This document shows positions 44,290-53,624 of a stretch of DNA of 64,000 nucleotides, in pieces. Numbering within the stretch: the stretch's first letter is position 1; each line of letters opens with the position of its first letter. Below the pieces are notes generated by a model. It was not told the DNA's origin. It did no database searches and worked only from the letters and a program-made list of their open reading frames with translations. A program made the position numbers and the translations under genes. The DNA is from Aureococcus anophagefferens (taxonomy: Eukaryota > Sar > Pelagophyceae > Pelagomonadales > Pelagomonadaceae): assembly GCF_000186865.1 (NCBI RefSeq), contig NW_008705561.1, positions 241,239 through 305,238 of the forward strand, read 5' to 3'.

Positions 44290-45618
44290 ATGTCCTACAT
44301 GCGCAAGTTCTCCTGCCCGATGACGCTCAAAGGCGCGTCGTCGCACAACAGCGAGAAGCCGAAGCAGTCGAAGCCTTGGCTCAAGCCGCCGCGCAAGCTC
44401 GTGACGAGCTCGTTCCTCTCCGGGTCGCGGTCCTTCAAGCCGCCCGTGGCGCGCGTGCCCCGGTCGTCGACGGCGTCGCGCGCGTCGGCGGCGTCGCGGA
44501 GCCCCGCGGCCGTCGTCACCGCGCCGTCGACGATGGCGAAGCGGTGCCGCGCCGCCGCGAAGCAGGCCGCGGAGGCCGGCGACGGCGACGACGACGACAG
44601 CGTCTGCACGGAGGCCGACGCGAGCCTCCGCGCGGCCGTCGCCGCCGACGTCGCGACCATCGAGCGCGACGAGTTCGAGGCCGACGCCTACGCGGACGAG
44701 GTCGACTACTCGGACGTGCGCCTCGGCGACGTCGAGGAGGACGCGGCGCGCGCGCGCAAGCGGGCCAAGGTCGCGCCGCCCGCCGACGACGACGCGTCGT
44801 CCGTCGGCGGCGACACGGCCCTCGCGTCCGAGAGCGGCGACACCGTCGTCGACGCCGACGGCGACGGCGCCGAGGACTTCGCGCTCGGCGTCGAGACGCT
44901 CCGGAGCGTCGAGCCCGCCAAGGTCGACGCGAAGAAGGGCGTGCGCTACCTGCCGACGCCCGCCGTCGCCGACGACGCCGCGCCCGCGCACTTCCTCGAG
45001 GCCCGGTTCCTCGGCGCCGCGGCCGCGGCGAAGCCCCCGGGCCCGCCCGGCGCCGGCGACGACTCGTCCGACGAGGACGACGACGACGAGGCGGCGTCGG
45101 CGGAGGGCGACGCGGCGGACGCGGACGTGGCGGACGCGCCCGCGGCGGCCGCCGGCGCCGACGCCATGGCCGTCGACGACGCGCCGGCGGCCGCGCCGGC
45201 CGCGGCGCCCGACGCCATGGCCGTCGACGAGGCGGCCCCCGGCGCCGCCGACGAGGCGCCGCCGACGGCGGCGGAGGCGGCCGTCGGCGCCGCGTGCCTC
45301 GCGGCCTGCGGCGACGTGCTCAAGTACCTCATGCGGACGAAGCAGGCCGCGTGGTTCCTCGAGCCCGTGGACCCGGAGGGCATGGGCATCGACCACTACC
45401 CGACGATCGTCGCCGCGCCCATGGACTTTGGCACGGTCAAGGCCAAGCTCGCGGCGGGCGCGTACGGGGCCGCGGCGACGTTCGCGGCCGACGTGCGCCT
45501 CGTGCTCCGCAACGCGATGACCTTCAACGTCGAGGCGACGGAGCCCGTCCACGCGGCGGCGGCCTGGCTCTACGACAAGTTCGAGGAGCGCTACGCCGAC
45601 GCCCTCGCCGACGTCCTC

Positions 45619-45649
<31 letters not shown>

Positions 45650-45822
45650 GCGACCACGAGGACGTCGGCCGCGCGGCGAAGCACAAGTTCGCGGGCCTCG
45701 GCAAGGCGCCGTGGACGGGCGTCGTCGTCGCGGGCACGGACGACACGCTCACGATCAAGTGGGCCGAGAACGACGAGCCCGAGACCTACGCCGCGGCCAA
45801 GGCGCGGCGCTGGCTCCTCTGA
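44290..45822 (+). CDS. Bromodomain protein
   Basis: A 510-residue protein from the ATG at 44290 (MSYMRKFSCPMTLKGASS). A basic N terminus is followed by about 200 acidic and Ala-rich residues. The bromodomain spans roughly residues 338-440: LKYLMRTKQAAWFLEPVDPE, HYPTIVAAPMDFGTVKAKL and VRLVLRNAMTFNVEAT. The N of RNAM and F/N of TFN are in the acetyl-lysine pocket region. The C terminus (APWTGVVVAGTDDTLTIKWA) looks like a small Tudor-type beta barrel. Bromodomains read acetylated histones. A downstream Met (MAKRCRAAAKQAAEAG) is an alternative start. GAC-rich trinucleotide runs encode the Asp tracts. Confidence 0.85.
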
Positions 45823-46054
45823 GCGGCGCGCGTCGGGGGAATGACCACGGCCCCCGCAAGACCCAAGAAGACCAAAGAAAGACGCAGCGCGCGACCCAAG
45901 AGCGCCCGTGTTATGCATATTGCCCACTGCTCCAACGAGCCTTCAACGGCTGCTTGTGGCTTGCAAGCTCTTCGAGAGCAAGAGCGCCGCCGAGAGCGAG
46001 GCCGCGGCCGTGAGCAAGAACACGGCCGCCGAGCGCGGACTCGGCGCCGCGTCG
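45823..46054. other. Spacer between two + strand genes
   Basis: About 230 bp. An in-frame leader precedes the ATG at 46055 without another usable start. No gene is seen. Confidence 0.35.
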
Positions 46055-46966
46055 ATGGCGTCGCAGGCCGCGCGGCACGCGGCGATGCGCGACATGTTCC
46101 TCCACGTCGAGCGGCGCTGGGGCGGCCTCGACCGGCTGGTGAAGCCGCTGCCGGTGGAGCGCGGGCCGCTCACGTCCGCCGCCCTGGAGCGCCTCTTCCG
46201 CCACGAGTCGCTGGCGCTCGTCGTGCCCGGCTTCGTGGCAGACCCGGCGCCGCTGGCCGACGCGCTCGTCGCCGCGGCCGCGACGGCGCGGAACTGGTCC
46301 GTCTCGAGCGCGCGCGGCCTCGAGTCGTCGGACGTGACGGCCGTCGGCGGCACGCCCTACAACATGGCCGTCGCCGCGGGCGACACGGAGCGCTACTTTT
46401 CCGAGGACGTCGCCGCCGCGAAGCGGTTCCTCCGGACCGCGGCCGGCGGCGGCGCGAGCGCCGTGGACGCGCTGCGGTGCGAGCTCGACGACGCGTGGGC
46501 GTCCGGCTGCACCGCGCGCCGCGACGCGGACGGCCGGCCCCACCACTGCGGCCTCGGCCGCATCATGGCCGGGCCGACGCGCTGGGCCGACGGCTTCGTC
46601 CACGTCGACGCGCTCGCGCCGCTCTCCGCGGGGGGCGGCCAGTTCTCCGCGAACATCTACCTTCGCCAGCCCGCCGGCGGCGGCGACCTCGAGGTCTGGC
46701 CCCTGGCCTTTTCGAGCCGCTGGGAGTTTTACGCGAACGCGCACACGCTGTCGAAGCTCACGTCCATCGACGAGGCGGACCAGCGCGAGCTGCGGGCGAG
46801 GCTCCCGGCGCCCGTCGTCGTGCCCGTCGCCGCGGGCGATCTGGCGCTGCTCTGCGTCCAGCGGCCCCACGCGGTCCGGGGCTGGGCGACGCACGAGACG
46901 CGCGCGAGCCTCCAGTCGTTCGTCAACTTCGCCGGGCCGGACCGGCCCCTCACGCTCGAGGCGTAA
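46055..46966 (+). CDS. 2OG-Fe(II) dioxygenase
   Basis: A 303-residue protein starting MASQAARHAAMRDMFLHVER. A beta-helix oxygenase core is visible: ESLALVVPGFVADPAPLADA at the start, iron ligands in DGFVHVDALAPLS (HVD), SANIYLRQPAGGGDLEVWPL, and the second His in LLCVQRPHAVRG, where the Arg nearby would bind 2-oxoglutarate. The layout resembles prolyl-hydroxylase-like proteins of marine algae. The substrate is unknown. It is convergent with the WW-cyclophilin gene, with stops 11 bp apart. Confidence 0.78.
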   Translation: MASQAARHAAMRDMFLHVERRWGGLDRLVKPLPVERGPLTSAALERLFRHESLALVVPGFVADPAPLADALVAAAATARNWSVSSARGLESSDVTAVGGTPYNMAVAAGDTERYFSEDVAAAKRFLRTAAGGGASAVDALRCELDDAWASGCTARRDADGRPHHCGLGRIMAGPTRWADGFVHVDALAPLSAGGGQFSANIYLRQPAGGGDLEVWPLAFSSRWEFYANAHTLSKLTSIDEADQRELRARLPAPVVVPVAAGDLALLCVQRPHAVRGWATHETRASLQSFVNFAGPDRPLTLEA

Positions 46967-46976
46967 CACACGTAGA

Positions 46977-48140
46977 CTAGGTCCGCCCGCCCGGAGTCCG
47001 CCCGTACTGCGGGCCCCAGGGGTCGTCCATCCGGGGGCTGGGCAAAACCCTCGCCTTCTTCGCCGCGGGCCCGCTGTCCGCCGCCATGGCGCGGTAGACG
47101 TCCTTCGCGGACCGGAAGACGCCGGCCTCCGTGCTGCCGTCGCGGAGCGATACGAGCGACAGCCGCACGGGCACCTCGGGCCGCGGGTGGCCCGCGGGGC
47201 TCCGCGTCCAGGCCACCTCCGACAGGCGCCGGCAGAGGGCCAGCGAGTGGGCGCCGAGGAGCTTGCCGAAGACGGGGAACTTCATGGCCCCCTTGCGGAA
47301 GTGGTCGATCTCGGGGTTGTCGACCGCCGAAATCACAAAGATGCTCCCCGTCGTCCCCGGGCGGCCCGCGTTGACCATGGCGAGGCAGCCCGCCGCGTTG
47401 GACGTGCGGTCCGAGCGGTCCTCCTTGATGAAGCCCGGGTCCGTCCGCTCCTCGGTCTCGCCCGTCCAGAGGTTCTGGAACGGCCCCGCCGGCGGCAGCC
47501 CCTTGCCCACGGAGTCGTGGTCCAGGTCCGCGGAGTGGGGGCAGCCCAGCCAGACCATCGTGCCCGGCGTGACGCGGTGCACGTGCGTCTGGTTGTAGAA
47601 GCCCTTCTTCGCCAAATCCATGAAATTCGACGCCATCACGGGCACGCGGTCCAGGTAGATCTCCGCCTCGAAGCTCCCGACGGACGTGTCGAAGATGGCC
47701 ACGGGGTTCGCGCGCGGCGTCACCTCCGGCGGCGGCCCGTCGTCGTCGCGTTTCGCGAGTTGCGCCTCGGCGTAGCCCTCGGGCGGCTCCCAGGACGTCT
47801 CCTGGGTCCGCAGGTTGTAGTAGTAGAGTTCGCCGCTGCCGGAGTCCTCGCGCTCGCGCCAGTCGCGCTTGGCGATGGCCGCGTGGTAGCCCGCGGGCAC
47901 GGTCCACGACGTCTCCTCCGTGGCCGTGTGCTCGTAGTACTCCTTGCCGCAGGGCAGGACGTGCTTCACCCACTCGACCTCCGCCTCCTCTGGTGGAGGT
48001 GCGAGCGCCGCCGGCCGCTCCCAGACCGTCTCCTGCGTCTTCGCGTTGTGGTAGTACGTCTTGCTCGTCGCAGGATCGACGTGCGCGACCCAGTCCTCGG
48101 CCATGCTGCCAGCAGCCGCTGCGGCGCAGTCCTCGGCCAT
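46977..48140 (-). CDS. WW-domain protein with a degenerate cyclophilin domain
   Basis: A 387-residue protein. Three WW domains lie in the first 150 residues (WVAHVDPATSKTYYHNAKTQ, WVKHVLPCGKEYYEHTATEE, WREREDSGSGELYYYNLRTQ), each with the second Trp before Pro. They bind Pro-rich ligands. The rest is a cyclophilin fold starting PVAIFDTSVGSFEAEIYLDR. The catalytic Arg is kept (HVHRVTPG), but the FMCQ segment is TMVW and the Q-F-F segment reads IFV, so prolyl isomerase activity is unlikely. The first ATG (48140) lies in a perfect 36-bp tandem duplication, and the ATG at 48104 is an identical second start (both MAED). Confidence 0.82.
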   Translation of the reverse strand: MAEDCAAAAAGSMAEDWVAHVDPATSKTYYHNAKTQETVWERPAALAPPPEEAEVEWVKHVLPCGKEYYEHTATEETSWTVPAGYHAAIAKRDWREREDSGSGELYYYNLRTQETSWEPPEGYAEAQLAKRDDDGPPPEVTPRANPVAIFDTSVGSFEAEIYLDRVPVMASNFMDLAKKGFYNQTHVHRVTPGTMVWLGCPHSADLDHDSVGKGLPPAGPFQNLWTGETEERTDPGFIKEDRSDRTSNAAGCLAMVNAGRPGTTGSIFVISAVDNPEIDHFRKGAMKFPVFGKLLGAHSLALCRRLSEVAWTRSPAGHPRPEVPVRLSLVSLRDGSTEAGVFRSAKDVYRAMAADSGPAAKKARVLPSPRMDDPWGPQYGRTPGGRT

Positions 48141-48162
48141 GCTGCCAGCAGCCGCTGCGGCG
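48091..48162. repeat. Perfect 36-bp tandem duplication across the start codon
   Basis: Two identical 36-bp units (48091-48126 and 48127-48162) each contain an ATG followed by codons for AED and preceded by Ala codons. The duplication adds 12 residues in frame if the upstream ATG is used. Confidence 0.9.
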
Positions 48163-48256
48163 GGCTTGCCTACTATACGCGCTCTTCCTTGTGGCAAAAC
48201 AGTTCGACTTGCCGTTAACGAGCAGCGCTTACGCTAAATTTAAAAACCGCGCCGCC

Positions 48257-48970
48257 TCAGGTGTACTTGACGCCGCCCATGAAGGCGCGCGGGTCCGGGA
48301 CCTGGCCGTTGAACTCGGCGGAGCGGAAGTCGAAGCCCGGGTTCTCCTCCTGGAACCGCTCGAGCATCATCTCGCGCTGGATCTCCTGCCGCGTGAAGGG
48401 GTCGACCTTGCCGCGGGTCGCGAGGGCGCCGTCCCAGGTCTCGCCCTTGCGCATCTTCGCGAAGAGGACCGTGAGCTCGCCGTCGTTCATGTACCAGTGG
48501 CTCTCCTTGACGACGACGGGCCCGCCCGTCGCCTCGTCGAGGAACGGCGGGTTGCCCCGGAGGCCGAGCCGGAGGTGGTTCGGCGAGATCGTGCAGTCGA
48601 TCATGTCCGGCACGACGCCCGGCGGCGGCGTGATGTAGATGTTCACGTCCTCGAGCGACTGGTCCCACTCGTAGATCACACGGCCCTCGTGTTTGAACTG
48701 GTACCGGCCCTTCTCGCTCCCCTTGGGCGTGAGCGACCCGACGCTCCGCACCTCGCCCTTGGCGTCCATGACGTGGCCCTCGGGGCCCGCGGCCTCGCGC
48801 GACGTCGCGATCTGCGCGCCGTCGGGCACGGAGCGCTCCTGGATCGCCGGCGTCGCCTGCACGGCCTCGTCCGGCGCCGCGGGCGCCGCGGACGGCTCCG
48901 CGGGCGCCGCCGCGTCGTCGTCGGAGTCGTCGAGGTTGTCCCACTTGCTGTAGTCGACGACGGCGGACAT
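48257..48970 (-). CDS. NudC/CS-domain co-chaperone-like protein
   Basis: A 237-residue protein from the ATG at 48970 (MSAVVDYSKWDNLDDSDDD). A short Ala/Pro-rich linker follows. The CS (p23-like) domain includes VIYEWDQSLEDVNIYITPPP, HLRLGLRGNPPFLD and ESHWYMNDGELTVLFAK. The C-terminal tail (LERFQEENPGFDFRSAEFNG) is typical of small NudC-like proteins of protists. These proteins assist HSP90 and stabilise dynein-complex clients. No intron. Confidence 0.85.
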   Translation of the reverse strand: MSAVVDYSKWDNLDDSDDDAAAPAEPSAAPAAPDEAVQATPAIQERSVPDGAQIATSREAAGPEGHVMDAKGEVRSVGSLTPKGSEKGRYQFKHEGRVIYEWDQSLEDVNIYITPPPGVVPDMIDCTISPNHLRLGLRGNPPFLDEATGGPVVVKESHWYMNDGELTVLFAKMRKGETWDGALATRGKVDPFTRQEIQREMMLERFQEENPGFDFRSAEFNGQVPDPRAFMGGVKYT

Positions 48971-49040
48971 GGTTTTTAAGGCTGCTGGCGCTGCGGAGAG
49001 CGACGACGGAGAGCGGAGAGCGGCTGCGCTTCTCGGTTCA
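48971..49040. other. Short spacer
   Basis: Upstream of the NudC-like gene; no features beyond GC-rich GAGAGCG repeats. Confidence 0.3.
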
Positions 49041-49223
49041 ATGTCACTTCATCCAAGCTTCACCCTCGGATGTTGAAGCACAGAGAAAAAACAAACTAGA
49101 CCAGCGCCCCCGCGGTCCGCTCCTCGTTGATGTCACTTCATCCAACTTCACCCTCGGATGTTGAAGCACAGCGAAAAAACAAACTAGACCAGCCTGAGCG
49201 CCCCCGCGGTCCGCTGCTCGTTG
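49041..49223. repeat. Tandem duplication of the 3' end of the zinc-transporter gene
   Basis: Copy A (49041-49129) and copy B (49130-49223) are near-identical. They differ by a six-base insertion in B (CCTGAG region), one missing base and a few substitutions. Copy B contains the real last codons and stop of the transporter. Copy A repeats them (NEERTAGALV then stop) downstream of the gene. Confidence 0.85.
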
Positions 49224-50453
49224 ACCTCGACGTACGCGTGGCGCGTCGCGCCGAACTTGCGCAGCACGCGGCGCGCGACGTCGGCGACGGACTCGACGCG
49301 GACGCCCGCGCGCGCCGCGCTCGCGGCGACCTTGTCGTCGCGGCGGGCCTCGAGGCGCACGACGGCGCACCGCTCGAGCGCCGGCTGGTCGCGGAGGTGC
49401 ACGAGCGCGGCCGCGTCGACGCCCGCGCGGCCCGCGAGCGCGGCCTCGTGGCGGTCCCGCAGCTCGGCCGCGTCGTCCGGCGCGCCCTCGAGCAGCGCCC
49501 ACGCGGCGCGGCGCCCGACGGGCCAGGCAGCGGCCCCGATGGCGAGGCTCAGGAAGAGCGAGAGCGCCGGGTCGAGGTAGAGGCCGAGGCCCCGCGCGAC
49601 GCGGCTCGGCAGCGCGCGGCCGCCGTGCCGCAAAAGCACGGCCTCGCCGAGGAGGAGCAGGCACCCCGCGGCGTCGCCGACGTGGTGCAGGACGAGATCT
49701 CGCGACGCGGCCGACGTCGAGGCGCGGCGCCGGCGCTGCGTCGTCGTCGGGTTCCGGGCCGCAGGGCGCGCAGGCGGCGTCGGACGACGGGAGCGCCTGG
49801 AACGCGATCTTCGTCCCTCGCGTCGCCTTCGGTTGCGGCGGCGGCGCGACGAGACCGCCGCAGTCGCAGGCCATCTGCCACCCGGCGGACGCGTCCCACC
49901 GCCCCGCGCCGCCGCCGTGGAGCGCGCAGGCGCCGCCGCCGACGTGGACGTGCGCGCCCTCGACGCCGCAGCAGGCGAGGAGCGCGCTCGCGAAGTTGAC
50001 GACGGCGCCGACGGCCGAGACGATCAAAAGCGCGCGCAGATCCGACACCGCGACGGGCGCGTAGAAGCGGCAGAGCGCGCTCAGCGCGATGGACAGGCAG
50101 AGCGCCTCGAGCGCCGCGACGTTGACGAGCGCGCCGACCGTCGGCGCCCGCGCGTAGCCGAACGGCAACCGGTCGCGGTCGTAGTCGTTCGCGTCGAAGG
50201 ACTCGGCGAGCATGGCGACGTACGCCGACGCCGCGTCGCTAAAATTGTGCGCGCCGTCGGAGACGAGCGCGAGCGAGTGGATCGACGTGCCGACGACGAT
50301 CTCCGCGAGCGCCAGGGCGACGTTGAGCGCGACGACCCATCCCAGGTTCAGGCGCCGCGTCGTCGTCGTCGTTTCTGTCGTCTCCGCCTCCTTCGCGGCC
50401 CCGAGTTCCATGAGCTCGATGCTTTGTTCCTTGGTCTCCATCGGCGATGGCAT
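49184..50453 (-). CDS. Cation diffusion facilitator (ZnT/SLC30-type) zinc transporter
   Basis: Exons 50453-49772 and 49698-49184 are proposed, giving 398 residues. Helix 2 carries SDGAHNFSDAAS and helix 5 carries HHVGDAAG, the two H-x3-D pairs that form the metal site of CDF zinc exporters. The cytosolic loop between helices 4 and 5 is His/Cys-rich (AHVHVGGGACALHGG). The C-terminal domain (GVRVESVADVARRVLRKFGA) has the usual ferredoxin-like look. The 73-bp intron (GCGCGCCCTG to GTCGCGAG) is inferred from the frame change and joins DAA to YLVLHHVGD. Its edges are less certain than the others. The start is at MPSPMETKEQ. Confidence 0.8.
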
Positions 50454-50589
50454 CGCGGTGGGGACGGCGCCGCGGCGTAGGACTGCTCCTCCGCGACCTG
50501 TTGTTAGGCTCGAGCGCGTCGGCGACTCGACCCGTGATAGGTCGCGACGAGGCCGCACCAATTTACTCAGACCGAGGTCTGCGCTCAAA

Positions 50590-51798
50590 ATGTGCAAGGT
50601 CGATCGATCCCGCAAGGTGAAGCACGATCTGAGCACGATGGGCTGCCTCGTTGCAATACTACTCATCGCGCGCGCGCTAGCCGCGCGGCATGCGACGCCA
50701 CCCGCGCAGCACAAGACGTGGGCGAGCATCGCGGTGCTCGCGGCGCGGCGCGCGCGCGACGGCAGCGGCGACGCCGAGGTGCTCGTGGCCATGGCGACGC
50801 GGGGCCAGCGCAACTTCTCGCCCGGCGGCAACGTGAGCTTCCACTGCAGCGACGACGGCGGCCGCGGCTGGGTCGCCGCGTCGCCCCAGGGCGACCTGCG
50901 CGGCGAGCAGTTCAACACGGCGCACCTCGTGCTGCGGTGCCCCGCGTCGGGATACGCGTCCGCCGGCCGACGAGGGGACCTCCGCGTGCGCTGCCGGCGG
51001 TCGCCGGCGCGGCCGCCGGCCCGGGGCGCGCCCCTGGACGACGACGTCGCCGACTTTGTGCTCGACGCGCCGACGGCGCCGCCGGTCGCGTCGCGGCTCA
51101 CGAGCTGCCTCGAGCCCGTCTACCGGCCGCGGCGCGACGCCGTCGACCGCTTCCTGCGCTACTACCGCGCCGTGGGCGTGGAGCGGTTCGTCGTCTGGGA
51201 CGGCGAGCGCGCGCTCGAGGCCCACCTCGGGGACGCGCGGGACGTGGCCTACCACGGGTGGACCTTCGCGGACGTGCTCCGGAACTCGAGGGCGCGGACG
51301 GCCAAGGGCGGCCCCGTGGGCCAGCACCTCGCCATGGCCTACTGCGCCTTCGCCTACGGCGGCGACGCCCGCATGCTCCTGAGCGTGGACCTCGACGAGC
51401 TCGTCACCTGCGCGGATCTGGGGACCTCGCGGGACCTCGCGGCGGCGCTCGACGGCGCGTCGGCCGCCGCGGGCGACGGCAACCCCTGCGCGTGCCTGCT
51501 GCGCTGGCTCTACGACGGGCCCCTCGGCGGGCCCGAGCTGCCCGGGACCGTCGTCGCGCGCCAGATGAACCGCAAGTGCGTCGTCGCGCCGGGCCAACTC
51601 GAGGACGCGAACTTCCACCGGCCGGCGTGCCGCGGGCGGCGCGGCGTCTTCCAGGTCGACGGCGGCGCCTGCTGGATCAACCACTACCGCGACGAGGCCC
51701 TCAGCGGCAAGCGGCCCCAGGACGCGATCCCCCTCCCGGGCGGCCCCGAGGCGCGCGCGGACCTCGCCTGGGCCGCTTCATTATTAACTTCATCGTAG
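50590..51798 (+). CDS. Glycosyltransferase family 92 (DUF23)-like protein
   Basis: A 402-residue protein from the ATG at 50590, or 386 residues from the ATG at 50638. A hydrophobic segment (MGCLVAILLIARALAARHAT) is a signal peptide or type II anchor, placing the enzyme in the Golgi lumen. The catalytic part shows LTSCLEPVYRPRRDAVDRFL, YYRAVGVERFVVWDGE, GQHLAMAYCAFAYGG and the metal-binding LLSVDLDELV, all typical of GT92 galactosyltransferases. It ends HYRDEALSGKRPQDAIPLP and a short tail in sequence that turns AT-rich, so the last residues may be affected by an unseen splice site near 51775-51872. Confidence 0.75.
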   Translation: MCKVDRSRKVKHDLSTMGCLVAILLIARALAARHATPPAQHKTWASIAVLAARRARDGSGDAEVLVAMATRGQRNFSPGGNVSFHCSDDGGRGWVAASPQGDLRGEQFNTAHLVLRCPASGYASAGRRGDLRVRCRRSPARPPARGAPLDDDVADFVLDAPTAPPVASRLTSCLEPVYRPRRDAVDRFLRYYRAVGVERFVVWDGERALEAHLGDARDVAYHGWTFADVLRNSRARTAKGGPVGQHLAMAYCAFAYGGDARMLLSVDLDELVTCADLGTSRDLAAALDGASAAAGDGNPCACLLRWLYDGPLGGPELPGTVVARQMNRKCVVAPGQLEDANFHRPACRGRRGVFQVDGGACWINHYRDEALSGKRPQDAIPLPGGPEARADLAWAASLLTSS

Positions 51799-51923
51799 GC
51801 AAAAAATTGAGATGCATGATGCCGATCCAGCCATTAACTTATGAATGATTTCGCCGATGCCACGGGGCAGGCTGCCCGCCGTGATCATCTTCTCCGCCTG
51901 ACGCCGCAGCCCGCCCGAGACGC
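51799..51923. other. AT-rich spacer between two + strand genes
   Basis: Unusually AT-rich for this window (for example CATTAACTTATGAATGATTT). It may be the 3' UTR of the GT92 gene and the promoter of the next gene. Confidence 0.4.
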
Positions 51924-53498
51924 ATGGCGGAGCCCGCGAAGCCCGACGACCCCGCCTACGCCTCGGTCGCGCAGGCGCCCGACAACGGGGCGCCGGAGTC
52001 GCCGACCCCGGCCAAGGCCGAGCCCGTGGACGTCATGATGCCCGCCCTCATTGCCGACGACATCACCCTCACGGAGACCTTCGACGACAACGGCGACCAC
52101 CACGACCACGGGGCCCGCGAGGCGAAGAGCGCGATGACCAAGGACGAGCGGGAGAAGGTCCTCGCGCGCCTCACGGAGCGCATCGGCCCGAGCGCGTCCG
52201 ACTGGGAGAAGGTGCTCGCGCGGCTCGCCGCGCTCGAGGCGCGGGCCAAGAGCGACGACGACGACTCGTCGAAGAAATCCGACGACTGCGACGAGATGCT
52301 CGAGGAGCTCGAGGACGAGCTCACGTCCTTCAACACCGCGTGCATCTCCGCGCTGTGCACTCCCGGCACGACGGACGCGAAGCCCCGGTCGTCGCTGATC
52401 CTCCAGACGTTCTGCGCCATCCTCACGAGCATGGTGCTCAACGTGCTCACGGCCTCCGTCCAGGACCAGGTCACGCAGGTCGTCGAGTGGGAGGACGACC
52501 TCGTCTTCGGCTGGGGCTCGACGAAGACGCGCCACAAGACGTACTGGGCCTTCGTCTACGACACGCTCGTCTTCGACGTGCCCCTGGGCACGGTCCTCGT
52601 GTCGGGCGTCGCGTCGCTCGTCATCTCGCTGGACCTGCGGGGCGCGTTCCGCGAGTGCATGCTCAACCACCTGCTGCTGAACATGTGCCGGCCCGTCGTG
52701 ACGGGCAACAAGGACGCCGAGCCCGTGGCCATGTGGCGCTGGCTCGTCGCCCAGCTGCTGGACAAGAGCGTGCGCGTCTTCAACATCTCCTACGTGTCCG
52801 CGGCCATCTTCCTCATCGGCACGTCCGACGGCACCGTGGACCTCGTGCTCAACTGCACGGCGCTCAACTTCCTGCTGAGCGTCGACAACCTGCTCGGCGA
52901 GACCTTCGCGCTCTTCTCGCGCAAGGCCTTCGGCCTGGACGACGACAGCGACGATTTCATCGAGGGCATCCCCTCGCAAGCCAACCTGCGCGAGATGTGC
53001 CGCATGATCCGCGTCGAGCCCATCGCCCAGAAGAACTTCTCCATCGGCTGCTGGTGCAACTTCACGGCGTCCTTCGTCATCCAGCTCGTCTGCATCTGGC
53101 TCATGCAGAAGAAGTCGTCCTACGGCGACGTCTTCGAGTACCACGAGGACGGGCCGCTCAACGCGCTCGGCATCTCCTCCGACGCCAACTACATCTCCAA
53201 GGTCGTGCGCGCGTCGCTCATCGCCCTCGTCATCGTCTTCACCTTCACGGACACGGTCATCATCGGCTCCGTGCTGAGCCACGGCCAGTCCATGGCCGCG
53301 CGCGTCCGCATCGCCGCCATGAACTTCACGACGGAGGCCGTCGTCCTCTACGTCGCCTTCACCTTCCTCCACCACACGCTCATCATCGAGCAGATCATGA
53401 AGTGGCGCATGGACCACACGCTCAAGGACTGCTACGACGAGTACGGCGACGACTGCAAGTACCGCGCGCGCGGCTACGGCGGCATGGCGCCCAACTAG
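51924..53498 (+). CDS. Multi-pass membrane protein of unknown function
   Basis: A 524-residue protein from the ATG at 51924 (MAEPAKPDDPAYASVAQAPD). The first 150 residues are acidic and soluble, with a helix ending DEMLEELEDELTSFNTACIS. About eight hydrophobic segments follow (for example LILQTFCAILTSMVLNVLTA, PLGTVLVSGVASLVISLDL, FNISYVSAAIFLIGTSDG, VVRASLIALVIVFTFTDTVI). The C terminus is short and polar (YDEYGDDCKYRARGYGG). It could be a channel or transporter, but I recognise no family signature. Confidence 0.7.
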   Translation: MAEPAKPDDPAYASVAQAPDNGAPESPTPAKAEPVDVMMPALIADDITLTETFDDNGDHHDHGAREAKSAMTKDEREKVLARLTERIGPSASDWEKVLARLAALEARAKSDDDDSSKKSDDCDEMLEELEDELTSFNTACISALCTPGTTDAKPRSSLILQTFCAILTSMVLNVLTASVQDQVTQVVEWEDDLVFGWGSTKTRHKTYWAFVYDTLVFDVPLGTVLVSGVASLVISLDLRGAFRECMLNHLLLNMCRPVVTGNKDAEPVAMWRWLVAQLLDKSVRVFNISYVSAAIFLIGTSDGTVDLVLNCTALNFLLSVDNLLGETFALFSRKAFGLDDDSDDFIEGIPSQANLREMCRMIRVEPIAQKNFSIGCWCNFTASFVIQLVCIWLMQKKSSYGDVFEYHEDGPLNALGISSDANYISKVVRASLIALVIVFTFTDTVIIGSVLSHGQSMAARVRIAAMNFTTEAVVLYVAFTFLHHTLIIEQIMKWRMDHTLKDCYDEYGDDCKYRARGYGGMAPN

Positions 53499-53624
53499 AC
53501 CCCCCCCCTTCGAACCCCGCCGCACTGTTTTTCGCTCGGAAAAAAGCGCGCGCTTGCCGGGCGACCCCGCCCGCACTGTGCCCCCGAGTGTTATTCTAGC
53601 TGAACTTTTGAATGCTCACTCGTG
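53499..53624. other. Spacer between convergent genes
   Basis: 126 bp with C-rich and A-rich runs; no gene. Confidence 0.35.

Noticed and set aside
49044..51101. Extension of the zinc-transporter frame far upstream of 50453
   Set aside because: The extra N-terminal 200 codons are Arg/Ser/Thr-rich, overlap the divergent GT92 gene and precede a natural start.
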